DNA of 64,000 nucleotides, from the NCBI RefSeq assembly GCF_041296265.1, contig NC_091686.1:36368501-36432500 (forward strand), given 5' to 3'. Position 1 is the first letter of the stretch. Each line of letters starts with the position of its first letter. The notes beneath the pieces were generated by a model, which saw only the letters and a list, made by a program, of their open reading frames with translations, was not told the DNA's origin and searched no databases. The translations under genes were made by a program, and so were the position numbers. This stretch comes from Equus caballus. Its lineage: Eukaryota; Chordata; Mammalia; Perissodactyla; Equidae. This document shows, piece after piece, positions 25,070-37,500 of the stretch.

Positions 25070-25215
25070 CCCTTCCTCATTTACTGAAGGCAACCTTACT
25101 GAGCACCGCTGTGCACTCTTCTCGGCGCTGTAGTTCAGAAGTGGACGAAACATTTCCTCCCCCTTAATGGACGTTAAGTTCCAGTGGGGGAGACCGGCCA
25201 CAAACAAATACATCT
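25070..25215 (+). mobile_element. L2 LINE 3'-end fragment
   Basis: CTTACTGAGCACCGCTGTGC and GACGTTAAGTTCCAGTGGGG, followed by AGACCGGCCACAAACAAATA, match the usual L2 3'-terminal pattern. It abuts the GAS8 CpG island. Confidence 0.55.
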
Positions 25216-25229
25216 CGCACCGAAACGCG

Positions 25230-25560
25230 TTTAGGGGTGTCGAGGAGACCAAGCGCGTGGACCACGCCTTGCTGCGAGCAAGTCCCTGAACTCTGCAACC
25301 CCTGGCTCCGCCCGGCGCGCGTTACTAGGGACGCGCTCCCGTCGTTGCCAGGACCTGCCTCGGCGGGTGGAGTCTCGCGAGGATCCTTGAGACTTCGCGC
25401 GGGACCGCCCAGCAGTTGCCGGGAGACGGCGCAGCCTCCGCTGGGCGGGCGCATTTGTCCGCTGGTGGCGGCTCCCGACTGCCGCAGCCATGGTGAGGAG
25501 GGGCGTGGGTCGCTGGGTCTGCGCTGGGGCCTGCGGCGCCGCGGTTAGCCGACCATGCGC
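25230..25560 (+). promoter_or_regulatory. CpG island promoter of GAS8, with RFX X-box-like half sites
   Basis: GC-rich, CpG-rich sequence ending at the GAS8 start codon. It holds two GTTGCC half sites (25344-25349 and 25415-25420). The second, GTTGCCGGGAGAC, resembles a degenerate RFX X-box. RFX factors are known drivers of cilium genes such as GAS8, so the match is sensible, but neither site is a full palindrome. Confidence 0.5.
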
Positions 25561-28500
25561 GCACGGAGACCCTGGGACGGGAAGGCCTGGGCTCCGGGGT
25601 CTCGTGCGCAGAGAGACCCCTGGACGGGGAGGCCTGAGCTCCGGGTTCTTGTGTGCAGAGAGACCCCTGGATGGGGAAGCCTGGGTCCCCGGGACCTGTG
25701 CACACTGAGACTCTGTGATGGGGAGGCCTAGAGCTCTGGGTTCCTGGAATTGAGAATTTGGTGGTCTCCTGGAGTCCCCATGGGTAGAGCCCAGGGCTGT
25801 ATCATGCATCGTGCATCCCGCATTCCGCATGCACTTGGAGCTGAGAGATCTGTGCTCTCCAGGATCCTGTACAGGGGTGGTCATAGAACCCGCCCGGCAA
25901 GACCAGGGCCAGTGTTCAAGGCGTCCAGAAGAGAGAACCTGGCTAAAGGAGATTTCCCACGTGGAATGGAAAGCTTGGTTGGTCAGATCTTTGGGACCCA
26001 GGATCTCACCTCGCAGGGGTCTGAGGCACACAGGGTCCTCACGGAGGAGAGTTGGGTGCAAGGGATACCCCAGGACCTCCAGTCTCTGAGTTGGAGAGCC
26101 TGGGGCATACCACGTGGCTAGAGGTCCCTCAACACCAAGGAGTCTTGGACAGAGGGTCCCGTGCCCATGGGGTGCCCAGGGCAGAGCCTTGGGGTACAGG
26201 AACTGCTCTTTCCTTGGAGAGCCTCAGAGGAGCAAGGTCTGTATTGAGAAGAGCATGGTGGGAGCTGTCACCTCCCCAGTTCTGCATCCCTGTCTCTGTC
26301 ATGTGATAGGTCCCTCTGCCCCCTCCCCCCCATAGGAGTTGTCAGTGACTTAGTTTGGAGGCAGGTGTGGCAGGCTGGGTGTTGCCGGGGATACCTTATG
26401 TGGGGGATCCACAGGAGCTCTTCCAGGCTCCTGAAGTTGGCTGTAAATGTCCCAGATACAAAGTGGTGACAAACCTTTGCGGTCCTCTGATGGGGTGGAC
26501 TTCTTGGAGTAGAAGGATTAGAAAAAAGGCAGAACATTAGGAGTGAAGATTTCAGCGGATGGGTCTTTGGAAAATTAACTGGAAATAGACCACCCAAATA
26601 CATCTAATCACTAGCTTGTGGGAATATGGGTGGTTTTCTTTTTGTTCTTTATGTTTTCTAAGATTTCCACATAAGGTTTTTTTGTAATCGTGAAAATGTT
26701 ACAGGCACATGTAAACACACGCACATGAAAACATTGCAGACCCGTGCAGACGCACATGCACCCAAAAGCACGGGCCACGGAGGGGTGGGAGCGGGGCAGG
26801 CAGAGGGATGAGGATTTGCAAGTTCGGTATCTGCTGAGGGGCCCTCAGGAAGCGAGTGGGCGCAAGGTCCTCTCTCTCACCTTGTCCCTGGTGTTAAATG
26901 AAGCAGGACACCCCAAGCGGTTCCATGTGGCGGAGCATTTTCAGAGCATCCAGGGCAAGTGCTGTCTGCTCCAGCTGTCTGGACCAGGGTTCTCTGCAGG
27001 AGCTTTATATCTAGAAGAAAGGAAGCCTCATATTGTTGCCTGTGGTCACTGCTATGCAGGCATTTCTCTGTACACGTATTGAACAGTGTTTTGCAGGTTT
27101 CTCTATGGTGGTTACCAAGCATTACAGCCAACATGGCAACATCTGGCAGGTGGTATTGGGGTTCTTCCTTTTTTTTTTTTTTTTAATAATTTTAAAGATT
27201 TTATTTTTTTCCTTTTTCTCCCCAAAGCCCCCCAGTACATAGTTGTATATTTTTTCGTTGTGGGTCCTTCTAGTTGTGGCATGTGGGACGCCGCCTCAGC
27301 GTGGTTTGATGAGCAGTGCCATGTCCGCGCCCAGGATTTGAACCAATGAAACACTGGGCTGCCTGCAGCAGAGTGCGTGAACTTAACCACTCAGCCACGG
27401 GGCTAGCCCCGGGGTTCTTCCTTTTTGAGGCCAAGTAAACTTTGCATCCACACCAAGGAGGTCTCTGCCATATACCAAGGAGTGGATTTGGAATGAGATC
27501 CCCTCTGTTCCTTTCTGAGGGAGAAACTTCTCTTCTGAAAAGGAAGCTTTCTCCTTGTTTCTCCAATGGTGTCAGCAGAGACCGTGTGTGTGGTTAAGGG
27601 TGGGGACCTTAGTGCAGAGTGATGTGCTCCAGGTGGGGGGCATGAGCAGTGGGAGAGAGGCTCCAGACAGGTACCCCTCTCCCACAAGACCCCAGGAGGG
27701 CCTCAGAGCCAGGCAGAAGGTGAAGCCATTAGTCAGAGCCCCCTTCTTTACCCACTTGTCTCTTCTTTAACCAAAGGCACCCAAAAGGAAAGGGAAGAAA
27801 GGGAAAGGCAAAGGCACCCCGGTTGTTGATGGGCTCGCTCCAGAGGACATGAGCAAGGAGCAGGTGAGTGGAGCAGCCCTGTGCCGTGACCCAGTCCTGG
27901 GTAGGTGGGTGGGTGGGTGCTCTTCCAAGTTGTCTCTCTGGACGTTTGTGTTCATGAGCCTCTTTGGGACCACGCATCACAGCCTTCTGCCTTGTGTGTC
28001 TGCCCTCAGTCTGGCTCCTGCAGTTCTGTCCAAACCAGGATATGCCCTCCCCATTTCCATAGTTCTCGTCAGCTCCAGAACGCTCAAGCACAGTACGTCT
28101 TAAGAAAAAAATGCAACACGGCCACAGTGAACAACTGTTTTATAGGATAGTAGCAATTTGGGAGGAAATATTTTTCTGATATAAAAGCTATTTTTTTTTT
28201 GAGGAAGATCATCCCTGAGCTAACATCTGTGCCCATCTTCCTCTACTTTATATGTGGGATGCCTGCCACAGCATGGCTTGACAAGTGGTGCCATGTCCGC
28301 ACCTGGGATCTGAACCAGTGAACCCTGGGCCACCGAAGCAGAACATGCACACTTACCAGCTGCGCCACCAGGCTGGTCCCCCCCAAAAACTTTTTTTAAT
28401 TTTCTGTATTTCATTTCAATTTTATTCTTTTATGCACCTGATATTTACAGATCTGTTATCAGCACATGGATCGATAGCATTCACCTTTATTTTATTTACC

Positions 28501-31500
28501 ATTAAACATTAGGACATTAGGAATCATCTTAAGACACTTGTCCTTTTTTTTTTTTGTGAGGAAGATTGTCATGGAGCTAACATCTGTGCCACTCTTCCTC
28601 TATTTTGTATGTGGGACGCTGCCGCAGCATGGCTGCCCATGAGTGGTGTAGGTAGGTGCCCAGGAACCGAACCCAGGATTCTGAAGCAGAGCACGCCAAA
28701 CTGAACCACTAGGCATGGGGCTGGCCCCTACTTGTCCATTTTGATGAAGTTAAGGGCTAGTGGACATAATTATATGATTATGATTTCAATTAAAAGGCTC
28801 CTGAAAACTAACACAGCAAACATGGGAGTGAGTGTGGCACCTCCTGCAGCCTCTGTGCCATTGACAGCTGCCACGTGAGCATGTCGCAGGGACCTGAGGG
28901 CTCCCTGTCAACCGAGTGTTGGTGTTAACAACCTGTACTTTCTTTTGCTAGTTTTAAGATAAAGAACAAATACAAAGGAGACTGACAGAGTCACGTGAGC
29001 TAAGTTGGGAGGCCAGGCAGAGGCCCTTGAGCAGTAGTGGACTGGCTTCACTCTGCGTGCAGGGAAGCCATTGCAGTGTAGCCGAGGGTGGCAGGCCAGG
29101 TCTGTGTTTGGGAGATCACTGGGCTGCGTGGAGAATGGATCGCACAGCGTTGCCCCAGCGGGTGAGCTGTTTCCTGTCTCCCTGCTTACTTCCTGCCCCT
29201 GTGGGCACAACTGGGATGAGGCAGTGGTCTGTGGAGCACAGCCTTGCCCTGGCACGGCGCACATTTGAGGCATGGACACCTTGCAAGTGACCAGGGTCCA
29301 GGCAGGAGTGAGGGATTGGGGACAGTTGTGGTCAGTTCACTGGATGGTTACTCTGTGGACATTGGGCTCCAGTGCTGTTTTCAGATTTTTAGGAGAAACT
29401 AGACATCTAGATGTTGACTCATGGCACAATCTAACACCGGGAGCCAGAGTAGGAAGGAGCCTGGTTTACACTGTTTGAGTGACACTGAAGGTCCATGACA
29501 TGAAGACACTGTCATCTGCTGAGGCCCTAGTCAGATCCTGGGGTGCCATTCCTCCCTCGTAGGGAGCCAAGCTCCACCCTGGGTCCTCAGCTCAGAGGCC
29601 CCCTGGCTGCCCCTCGTGGCCCTTTCTTGAAGTGAGAAATGTGGTTTCTCTGTGGGGAACAGGGTTATCAGGAGAGAAGAACTTTACAGTGAGTGGCCTG
29701 AGTTATGCTCAGAAGATAACCAGTTCTTAAGGGAAATGAGATTCCCAAGAAAGCCGGGAGCCTGTCCTACTTTTTTTTCTTAACCTATTTGTAGATTTGC
29801 AATTGGCTGTGAACCAAACTCTCTTGACTGTTAGACCCTTCCACTGGTTTTGTGTATTTTTTGCTTAACGTGTATCTTTAAAGGTGACTGTTTTTTTCAT
29901 TTAGCATTATTTTGTGGACGTCTTTACATGTTGCTACATCATTTTCATATCTCTGTATCTTTGGGCCAGATAATCTTCTACTTGATGTACTGTAATTTCC
30001 CAACCATTTCCCTATTCAAAACCATTTTAGATAATTTCCTTTTTATTTTTTTGCTGTTGCAATAACTGGGGCTACTATCTGAGCAGAAAGCTGTTGAGTT
30101 CTTTTGAGAAATTTCTTTAATATATATTCCCAGGAATGGATGAAAAGATACAGTCTTTTTACGATTATTTGCCAAATTCTGGAGATTTCTGCTATTTACT
30201 GGGCGTATCCTATTCCTGGAGCCTTCCTAGCATTGTGCTTTAACTTCTTACTTTTAGCTCATCTTTATTGTCAGGTGAGACCAGCCCCTCCCTCTTTCTT
30301 CCTCACCTTTCTCAGTCCACACGCCCCTCGCAGTGGCGGGGCTCCTGCTGGGCGCCTCAGTCGCCCTGCTCTGCCCGGCCAGGTGGAGGAGCACGTCTGC
30401 CGCATCCGGGAGGAGCTGGACCGCGAGCGAGAGGAGCGCAACTACTTCCAGCTGGAGCGGGACAAGATCCACACCTTCTGGGAGATCACACGGAGGCAGC
30501 TGGAGGAGAAGAAGGCCGAGCTGCGGAACAAAGACCGGGAGATGGAGGAGGCTGAGGAGAGGCACCAGGTGGAGATCAAGGTGAGTGGGCCGGCCTCTGC
30601 CCCGCTGGAGTCACCACACAGAAGCACAGGAGCTGGATGGGGGCATTTTCTCTTTTTGTTTTGGGGAGGTCACAGTCCTGTGTATGTCCTTTACAATGGG
30701 ACCCTAGGGGTATTTTCTTAGAAAGGAGCATGTGTGTGCAGGAGTGTGCTTGTGCAGTGAACATGTGTGGACAGGTGAGCATGCGTGTGCCAGAGTGTGT
30801 GTGCGTGTGCGGGTGAGCAGGTGGTGCTCTCCGTGCACACAGGTCTACAAGCAGAAGGTGAAGCACCTGCTGTACGAGCATCAGAACAACCTGACGGAGA
30901 TGAAGGCCGAGGGCACGGTGGTCATGAAGCTGGCCCAGAAGGAGCACTGCGCGCAGGAGGACATGCTGCGCAAGGACATGCGGGCACTGAAGGTGGAGCT
31001 CAAGGAGCAGGAGCTGGCCAACGAGGTGGTGGTGAAGAACCTGCGGCTGGTAGGTGTGGGGTCCCTGGGCCTGTCCCCTGGCTGCTGGGGACAGCAAACT
31101 CTTGATGACTCAACAGTACTAGGAATTCATATTTTTGTGTAAACCTCCTGCATTTTGGCAATTAATTGAAATACCACACACACACACAAAAAGCATGCAG
31201 CCAAACAAACCCCGTTTGGGGGCCAAGTACAGAATTCTGTCTCAGATTTGAGCAACAAATTGACTTTCCACGAGGAACTCCACTCAGGGTCCCTCTCCAC
31301 GTGCTGCTGGCCCCTGACCTGGCTCCTTTCCCAGGGAGTATGTCAGGTGCATCTAGAGATACACACCACCAGTCAGGTGTCCGCTGCGCTGGCCCCTGGG
31401 CGGCCACGGCAGTTTGTCACGAAGCTGGGCTCGTGAGCACCTGGCTGAGTTTTGAGACTTTTTGGCCTTTCTAAGGGAGGCTGGGAGTTCCAGGTGCAGG

Positions 31501-34500
31501 TTGAAATCCGTTTCCTGAGCACCATAAGATGCCAGGCTCTGTTCTGATCTCTGGGGACGTAGAGGGAACAGGACTGAGGAAACGCCTGCCTGCCCATGTG
31601 TGGCTGCTGGTCTGGAGAGGAACGAGTACATGTAGGATGGAAGACAAAACGTGTCCAACACATACAGCGCGCCGTGGGTGTGAGTGCTGCAGGGCGAGCC
31701 GCATGGGGAGGGTGCTGGGGATGAGGGGCGCTGCATTTTCTACAAGGAGTTCTGGGAACGCCTCCTTGAGAAGGTGGCATTGGGCAGAGGCTGGAAGGAG
31801 GTAGAGGCTGGCCCAGGCTGGGGGAGACCAGGCCTGGAGAAGGGACAGGGGACGGGCCAGCCTGAAGGCCCAGGGGAGGCAGGAGCAAGGAAGCTGGGAA
31901 GTGAGCTCAGACCTTGTCCGCCCCCAAAACCACCGTGAGGACCAGGGCTTCGACCCTGCTGAGTCAGGGCACCTGCGGAGGATCTGGGCAGAGGGAAGAT
32001 GTGTCCACATTTGGTTTTCAAAGGCACTTCCTGCTGCGGGTTGAGAAGACTTTGTCAACCCACGTGCCTCATGCCTGGAGGCAGCCCCGCCTCAGCTGAA
32101 TCTGGAAAAAACTCAGTATTGTTGCAGACTTTGCAGCGAGGCTGCGGGTGCTGAAGTCTTGGACCTCAAGAATGTCTGGTCTTTCCTGAGAGAAGCACAG
32201 AATGGGCTGGTTTCCAGTGAATTTGATGTGAGGCTGTCTGCTTTCTGGAGGCCTAGATATAGAATAGTTATGTGGTTGGCTTCCCTTTGCATAAAAAAAA
32301 ATGCTCTAAAAATCAATTTTTTTTTTTGAGGAAGACTAGCCCTGAGCTAACTGCTGCCAGTCCTCTTCTTTTTGCTGAGGAAGCCTGGCCCTGAGCTAAC
32401 ATCCGTGCCCATCTTCCTCTATTTTATATGTGGGACGCCTACCACAGCATGGCGTGCCAAGCGGTGCCATGTCCGCACCGGGATCCGATCCGGCGAACCC
32501 CGGGCTGCCGAGAAGCGGAACCTGTGAACTTAACCACTGCACCACCGGGCTGGCCCCTAAAAATAAATTTTTTATTCAAAATTTGTATATATGATAACTA
32601 TTGAAGTAATTTTTACTGCTGCTCGAGCTGCAGCTGAAGCAGGCTAGCAGGCACTGGAGGGAGCCTGCACTCTGTGTATCATCTCCACTGCTCTCCAGCC
32701 TGCGGGCAGAGTGGGCGAGAGGCCGAGCACGGATAATGCCCAGAATGTCTGTTCATGTCCTCTCAGGCTCTGGGTCACTTTAGCCAAGGGAAGTGAGGTG
32801 TGACACGTGGCTGATACCCAAGCTGTGTTACTCTGGGCATGGTCCCTGAGCTCGGAGAGGAGGACATGCACCCACTGGAACAGCAGAGGGTTTCCCGTTG
32901 GACTTTCCGTACTGTGAGGAGCTGGGCCAGCCCAAGGGCGGGGCTCCTCCCTGTGCCCGTCTAAAATGGCCTGCTCTGCCTTTGCAGAGACACACCGAGG
33001 AGATCACCAAGATGCGGAGCGACTTCGAGAGGCAAGTGCGAGGTCAGTGCCTCACATGCACACTGTCTAGGATGGTGCCAGAGCCCCTCCCATCAGAAAG
33101 TAATTTACCTCCGGGTTTTTAACCCAGGCCACATAAACCAGGTTAAAACAGCCCAGACACGCAAAGAGAGAGAACGTGGCAGTTGCCAAGGCTGACGGAC
33201 CGCTCAGAATTCCAGAACAACTTATTTCCATGTGAGCTGGGGAGGCTGCAGTTACCACCCACTTCCCCCCTCCTGGCACAGTCGGCAGTTAGAAGCAGGT
33301 GGTATTATTCAGTCTCGTGGGCAGCATTCTTAGAATAGTCTTCCCATGTATTCTGACCTGAGGAGGCTCCCATTTCACACCTCTGTCTGGTTTACTAATA
33401 AAGCCCCATGTCTGCTCGATGGCCACACAGCCATGGTCAGTGTCCACTGGGATCAGCTGACACTCAGCTGTTGGGAGCCCTAATGCAGGGATTGATTAGC
33501 AATGCCTGCCACAGGCAAAGAAGGCAGACAGTGGTGTGTGTGCTGAATGTGTCATCTGAGCATCAGCAGAAAGAACTCCACCTAAACCCACCCTGTTCTT
33601 TGGCAGAACTTGTCTGTGCAGCCTTCGTCCTGGTGGGTGTGCTGAAGATTCATCTATTCTTGTAGCCACAGGGCACCTGTTCTTCCTCTGCTAAGCTGCT
33701 CTGTGTGCTGCTGCCTTTCAGAAATTGAGGCCAAGTATGATAAGAAGATGAAGATGCTTAGGGATGAGCTCGACCTGCGGAGAAAGACCGAGATCCACGA
33801 GGTGGAGGAAAGGAAGAACGGCCAGATCAACATGCTGATGCAGCGGCACGAGGAGGCCTTCACGGACATCAAGAACTACTACAATGACATCACCCTCAAC
33901 AACCTGGCCCTCATCAACTCCCTCAAGGTGCCGCCTGGCCAGGGGATGGGCTCCCACACCTGTCCATGGGACTGGACAGTGCCCCCTGCTGCCCTTGACT
34001 GGATTCACAGCCGAGGGACTGCCTTGTAGCTGGGAGCAGTCAGCGTGCAGGGAAGTGAGGAGACGGTGCGCTTTCTGAGATGGGAAAGCTCAGGCTGAAC
34101 CGCAGTGGGAGCCATAGCACGGCTGGTGCAGGCGGTGTCATCGTCGCCCGAGTGCTGGCAGGGACAGGGTTCCATAATGGAGGGTGCCCCTGCGGAGGTT
34201 CCGAACAGAGGGTAGTCTCTCATTTCTCATGGAAGCTGCATTCCTAGAAAAATCAGAACAGATTAAAACTGTGCCCAAATCCTCTGTGTTTATATGTGAA
34301 ACAGTCTAGGTCCACAGTGTGCGAGCGGCTGGCGGGACCACTCTCTGTGGGCAGGAGGGCTCGTGGCCCTCACCCGAAGGCCGCAGCCCCTCAGGTCTGT
34401 CTGCCAGGCGCCTCCTGACCCCGTGCTGTGCCAACAGGAGCAGATGGAGGACATGCGGAAGAAAGAGGAGCACCTCGAGAAGGAGATGGCGGAGGTGTCC

Positions 34501-37500
34501 GTGCAGAACAAGCGCCTGGCAGACCCCCTCCAGAAGGCTCGGGACGAGATGAATGAGATGCAGAAGAAGCTCGGGAACTACGAGAGGGACAAGCAGATCC
34601 TGGTCGTGAGTCTCCACCTGAATTCATCTCCCGCCTCAGCACCTTCTCCTGGGCCCAGGAGAGGAGGAAGGCCAGTGAAGGCAGGAAGCGGGGAGCTGCG
34701 GCCCTCCTTTCTTTGACAGGTGTCCTCTGGCGGGGGGCAGGGGGGGAAGTAAAGTTGGTGCATCCTCTGGGAGATAGGTGTCCCCCTAGCCCGCCGTCAG
34801 GGTGCTGAGCGCTTGTCCTTGAGTCAGTTCTTGCTGAGGATTATTTCTGGCCTTGTCATTTCTCAGGAGCCTGCATTACATGGATGCCAGAATGCCTTGT
34901 GTCCCCCACCCCCTGTTTTCTCTCCAGTGCACAAAAGCGCGTTTGAAGGTCACTGAGAAAGAGCTGAAGGGGCTGCAGTGGGAGCATGAGGTGCTGGAGC
35001 AGCGGTTCATGAAGGTGAGCAGACCCTGGGTGGGCCTGCAGCCCGCAGGCCGGGACCCCCAGCCGGCGAGGAGCGCTTCCTGCCGCCGTCTCCTGCAATT
35101 GGCTCTTGAAGAGCTCTCCTGACGAGACCTCTTGAAGCGGTCCTGATGCTGTGGCTGGGTTTCTGGGGTTGGAAGCTGGAGGTCCTATTGCCCGCTCCCT
35201 ATTCTACGCAGTTCAGAGGCAAAAACCTGTGGCACATTCTGTAGGAGGCCCAGGGTCTCAAAGACCAGGTGCCTGTGGGGAGCAGCTTGCGCCCGCTCTG
35301 GCCCCTGGTGTCACCTGTGGAACACACGCAGGCCGCCCGGCCCCTCGCAGCAAGCATCGTGTTCGTGCACAGACACGTATTTAGGTACTAAACGGTTACA
35401 GATGCGTTGGAAGGCAGGCATGGAAGCTGAAGTCTGTAAGTGACAATGAGAGGGTCCCGCTGAGCAGTGCTGGTCCTCACAGTGGTCACAGCTTCCCGAG
35501 TGTCCTTCCAGACCTCTTCCTGTGTGTCCAGCGCAGGAATGACTCCTACCTTGCAGACATGAAGTCTGGCCTTGTCATCTCTCAGGAGCCTGCATTACGT
35601 GGATGATATGGGGTCACGCTCGCTCGTGACACACCTTTATTCTCACGGTGTGTTGTGCCGTCTCCAAATCACAGTGTAGAGTGGCCTTGCTCTTTTTAGC
35701 TGCCACGGCGTGCCTCTGCCTGCAGGCTCCGGCATTTATTTAGCTAGTTCCCCTTGAGGAACATCCCTTCCAGTCCTTTGCTATCACAGCATCGCTGCCA
35801 CAATTCTCCTTTCATCTTTGTGCAATTCTGTGAATCTCTCTCAGGAAAGTCAGTTCCTGGCAGTGGAATCGCTGGGCCAGAAGGTTTGTGTTCAGAGTTT
35901 GGACAGTCTGTGCAGAGGGCGGTTCTCAGTTAGGCTCTGGCCCAGCGTGCCCGAGGGGCCACTTCCCGCCTGCAGCAGATCTCACCAGTTCAAACCTTTG
36001 CCGTCGTGAGTGGGTGGAAAGTGTCGGCATTGGATGTGCTTTTCTGAGATCCCCAGTGAGTGGCCAAGATGGCCCTCCCTGCCTCTAGAGGCCGCCCGGG
36101 TCTGGGCGGAGCCGGCCATCTTTGTGAGTGTTCGCTAGTGCGCAGTATTTTTCTTTTCCCACCTAATTGAAAAATCACAGTCTCAGACTCTGATAACGGA
36201 ATGGGCCAAGTTCCTCAGGAACATCCCGTAAGCAAGTCAGATCTAGATTCGCCTTCTTCAAAGAAGCCTCAGCGGGTCCCGCAGGCTGATGGACAGCCCA
36301 GGAGCAGGGGCCTGGGCGTAGCTGGAGAGATGTCCCTCGCTGCTGGTTAAGGCGGGCGCAGTGGGGGAGGAGAGAGCAGAGCCGAGCCGAGGCCTGTGCT
36401 GGAGCCCTTGCTCCCTGCCACCTCCTCTTCCATTTGAATGTGGTTACTGGGACGTGGCCACGTCAGTGTCTCCTTAGAAAACCAAGAGCACAGATTTGTC
36501 AGCAGATTTTAAAGACCAAAGGGACAGGGACTGCGCTGAAGCAAACCTAAGGAATACTACGCAGTAGTTAGAAGGCTGAGGTGCTGTAGGGTTTAGCATA
36601 GTTCTCTTCTCCTCCTGGCACGATTGCGTGTTTTTACATATCTAGAGAACATTCTGGAAGAAGTCCCCCCAAATATTCACGTGGTGGCCTCTGGGAAGTG
36701 GGTTGACTTGTTACACTTCTACAAAGTCTTGATGTTTTACAACGCATGGTTAAAAGTAAGAGTCAAGAGATGGAAAAGAGCACTCACTGAGTGACAGGCA
36801 GCTGCTCCGGGGCTGTGCTCTAGATCTGCCATTTGTGGGGCACGTGGACAGCACGTGGGGTTCTAGGATCTGGGGCTGGCAGAGGAAGTGGATCCCCAAG
36901 AGGCCCCCCACCCACAAACAGTGCTTTCCGGATTCTGATGCCCTGGATGTCACGTGGGGCGATCAAGGACATGTTTGTCCTGAGCCCACTGCCCAAACCC
37001 GGGGCAAGGCCGGCCCCACTCTCCTGTGGGCCCTCTTCAGCTCCTACCAGGGCGCCCATTGCTTCCTGGGACACCTTCCTAGAGGAGGGCCCGGCTGCTG
37101 TTTCCTCCTACCCTCCACGGTGTGGACAGCTGCCCGCTTTTAATTGTGTCACAGAGAGTCGGGGTGCAGGCAGTGTGGATGACACAGACCCGCCCGCCTG
37201 CGGGTGGGCACTGGAGAAAGGTGGTCCCTCTGTGGAAGCGGTGTGTTCTGGCCCAGAGGTGGAGGCGGGAGGGGGCTGCTCGCCTCACCCCGCAGCCCGT
37301 CCCACAGGTGCAGCAGGAACGGGATGAGCTCTACCGGAAGTTCACTGCGGCCATCCTGGAGGTGCAGCAGAAGGTGGGCTTCAAGAACCTGCTCCTGGAG
37401 CGCAAACTGCAGGCGCTGAACGCCGCCGTGGAGAAGAAAGAGGTGCAGTTCAACGAGGTGCTGGCGTCCTCCAACCTGGACCCGGCAGCCCTGAGTCTCG

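Larger units (their letters stand above)
20788..25230. other. Intergenic stretch between DBNDD1 and GAS8
   Basis: The two genes are divergent, with starts 4.7 kb apart. Beyond the CpG island it holds MIR (21545-21730), an MLT1-type LTR (22250-22645), an L1 tail (22750-23000) and an L2 piece (25070-25215). Between 23000 and 25070 I recognise nothing; 24090-24560 looks like old interspersed repeat but I could not assign it. Confidence 0.5.
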
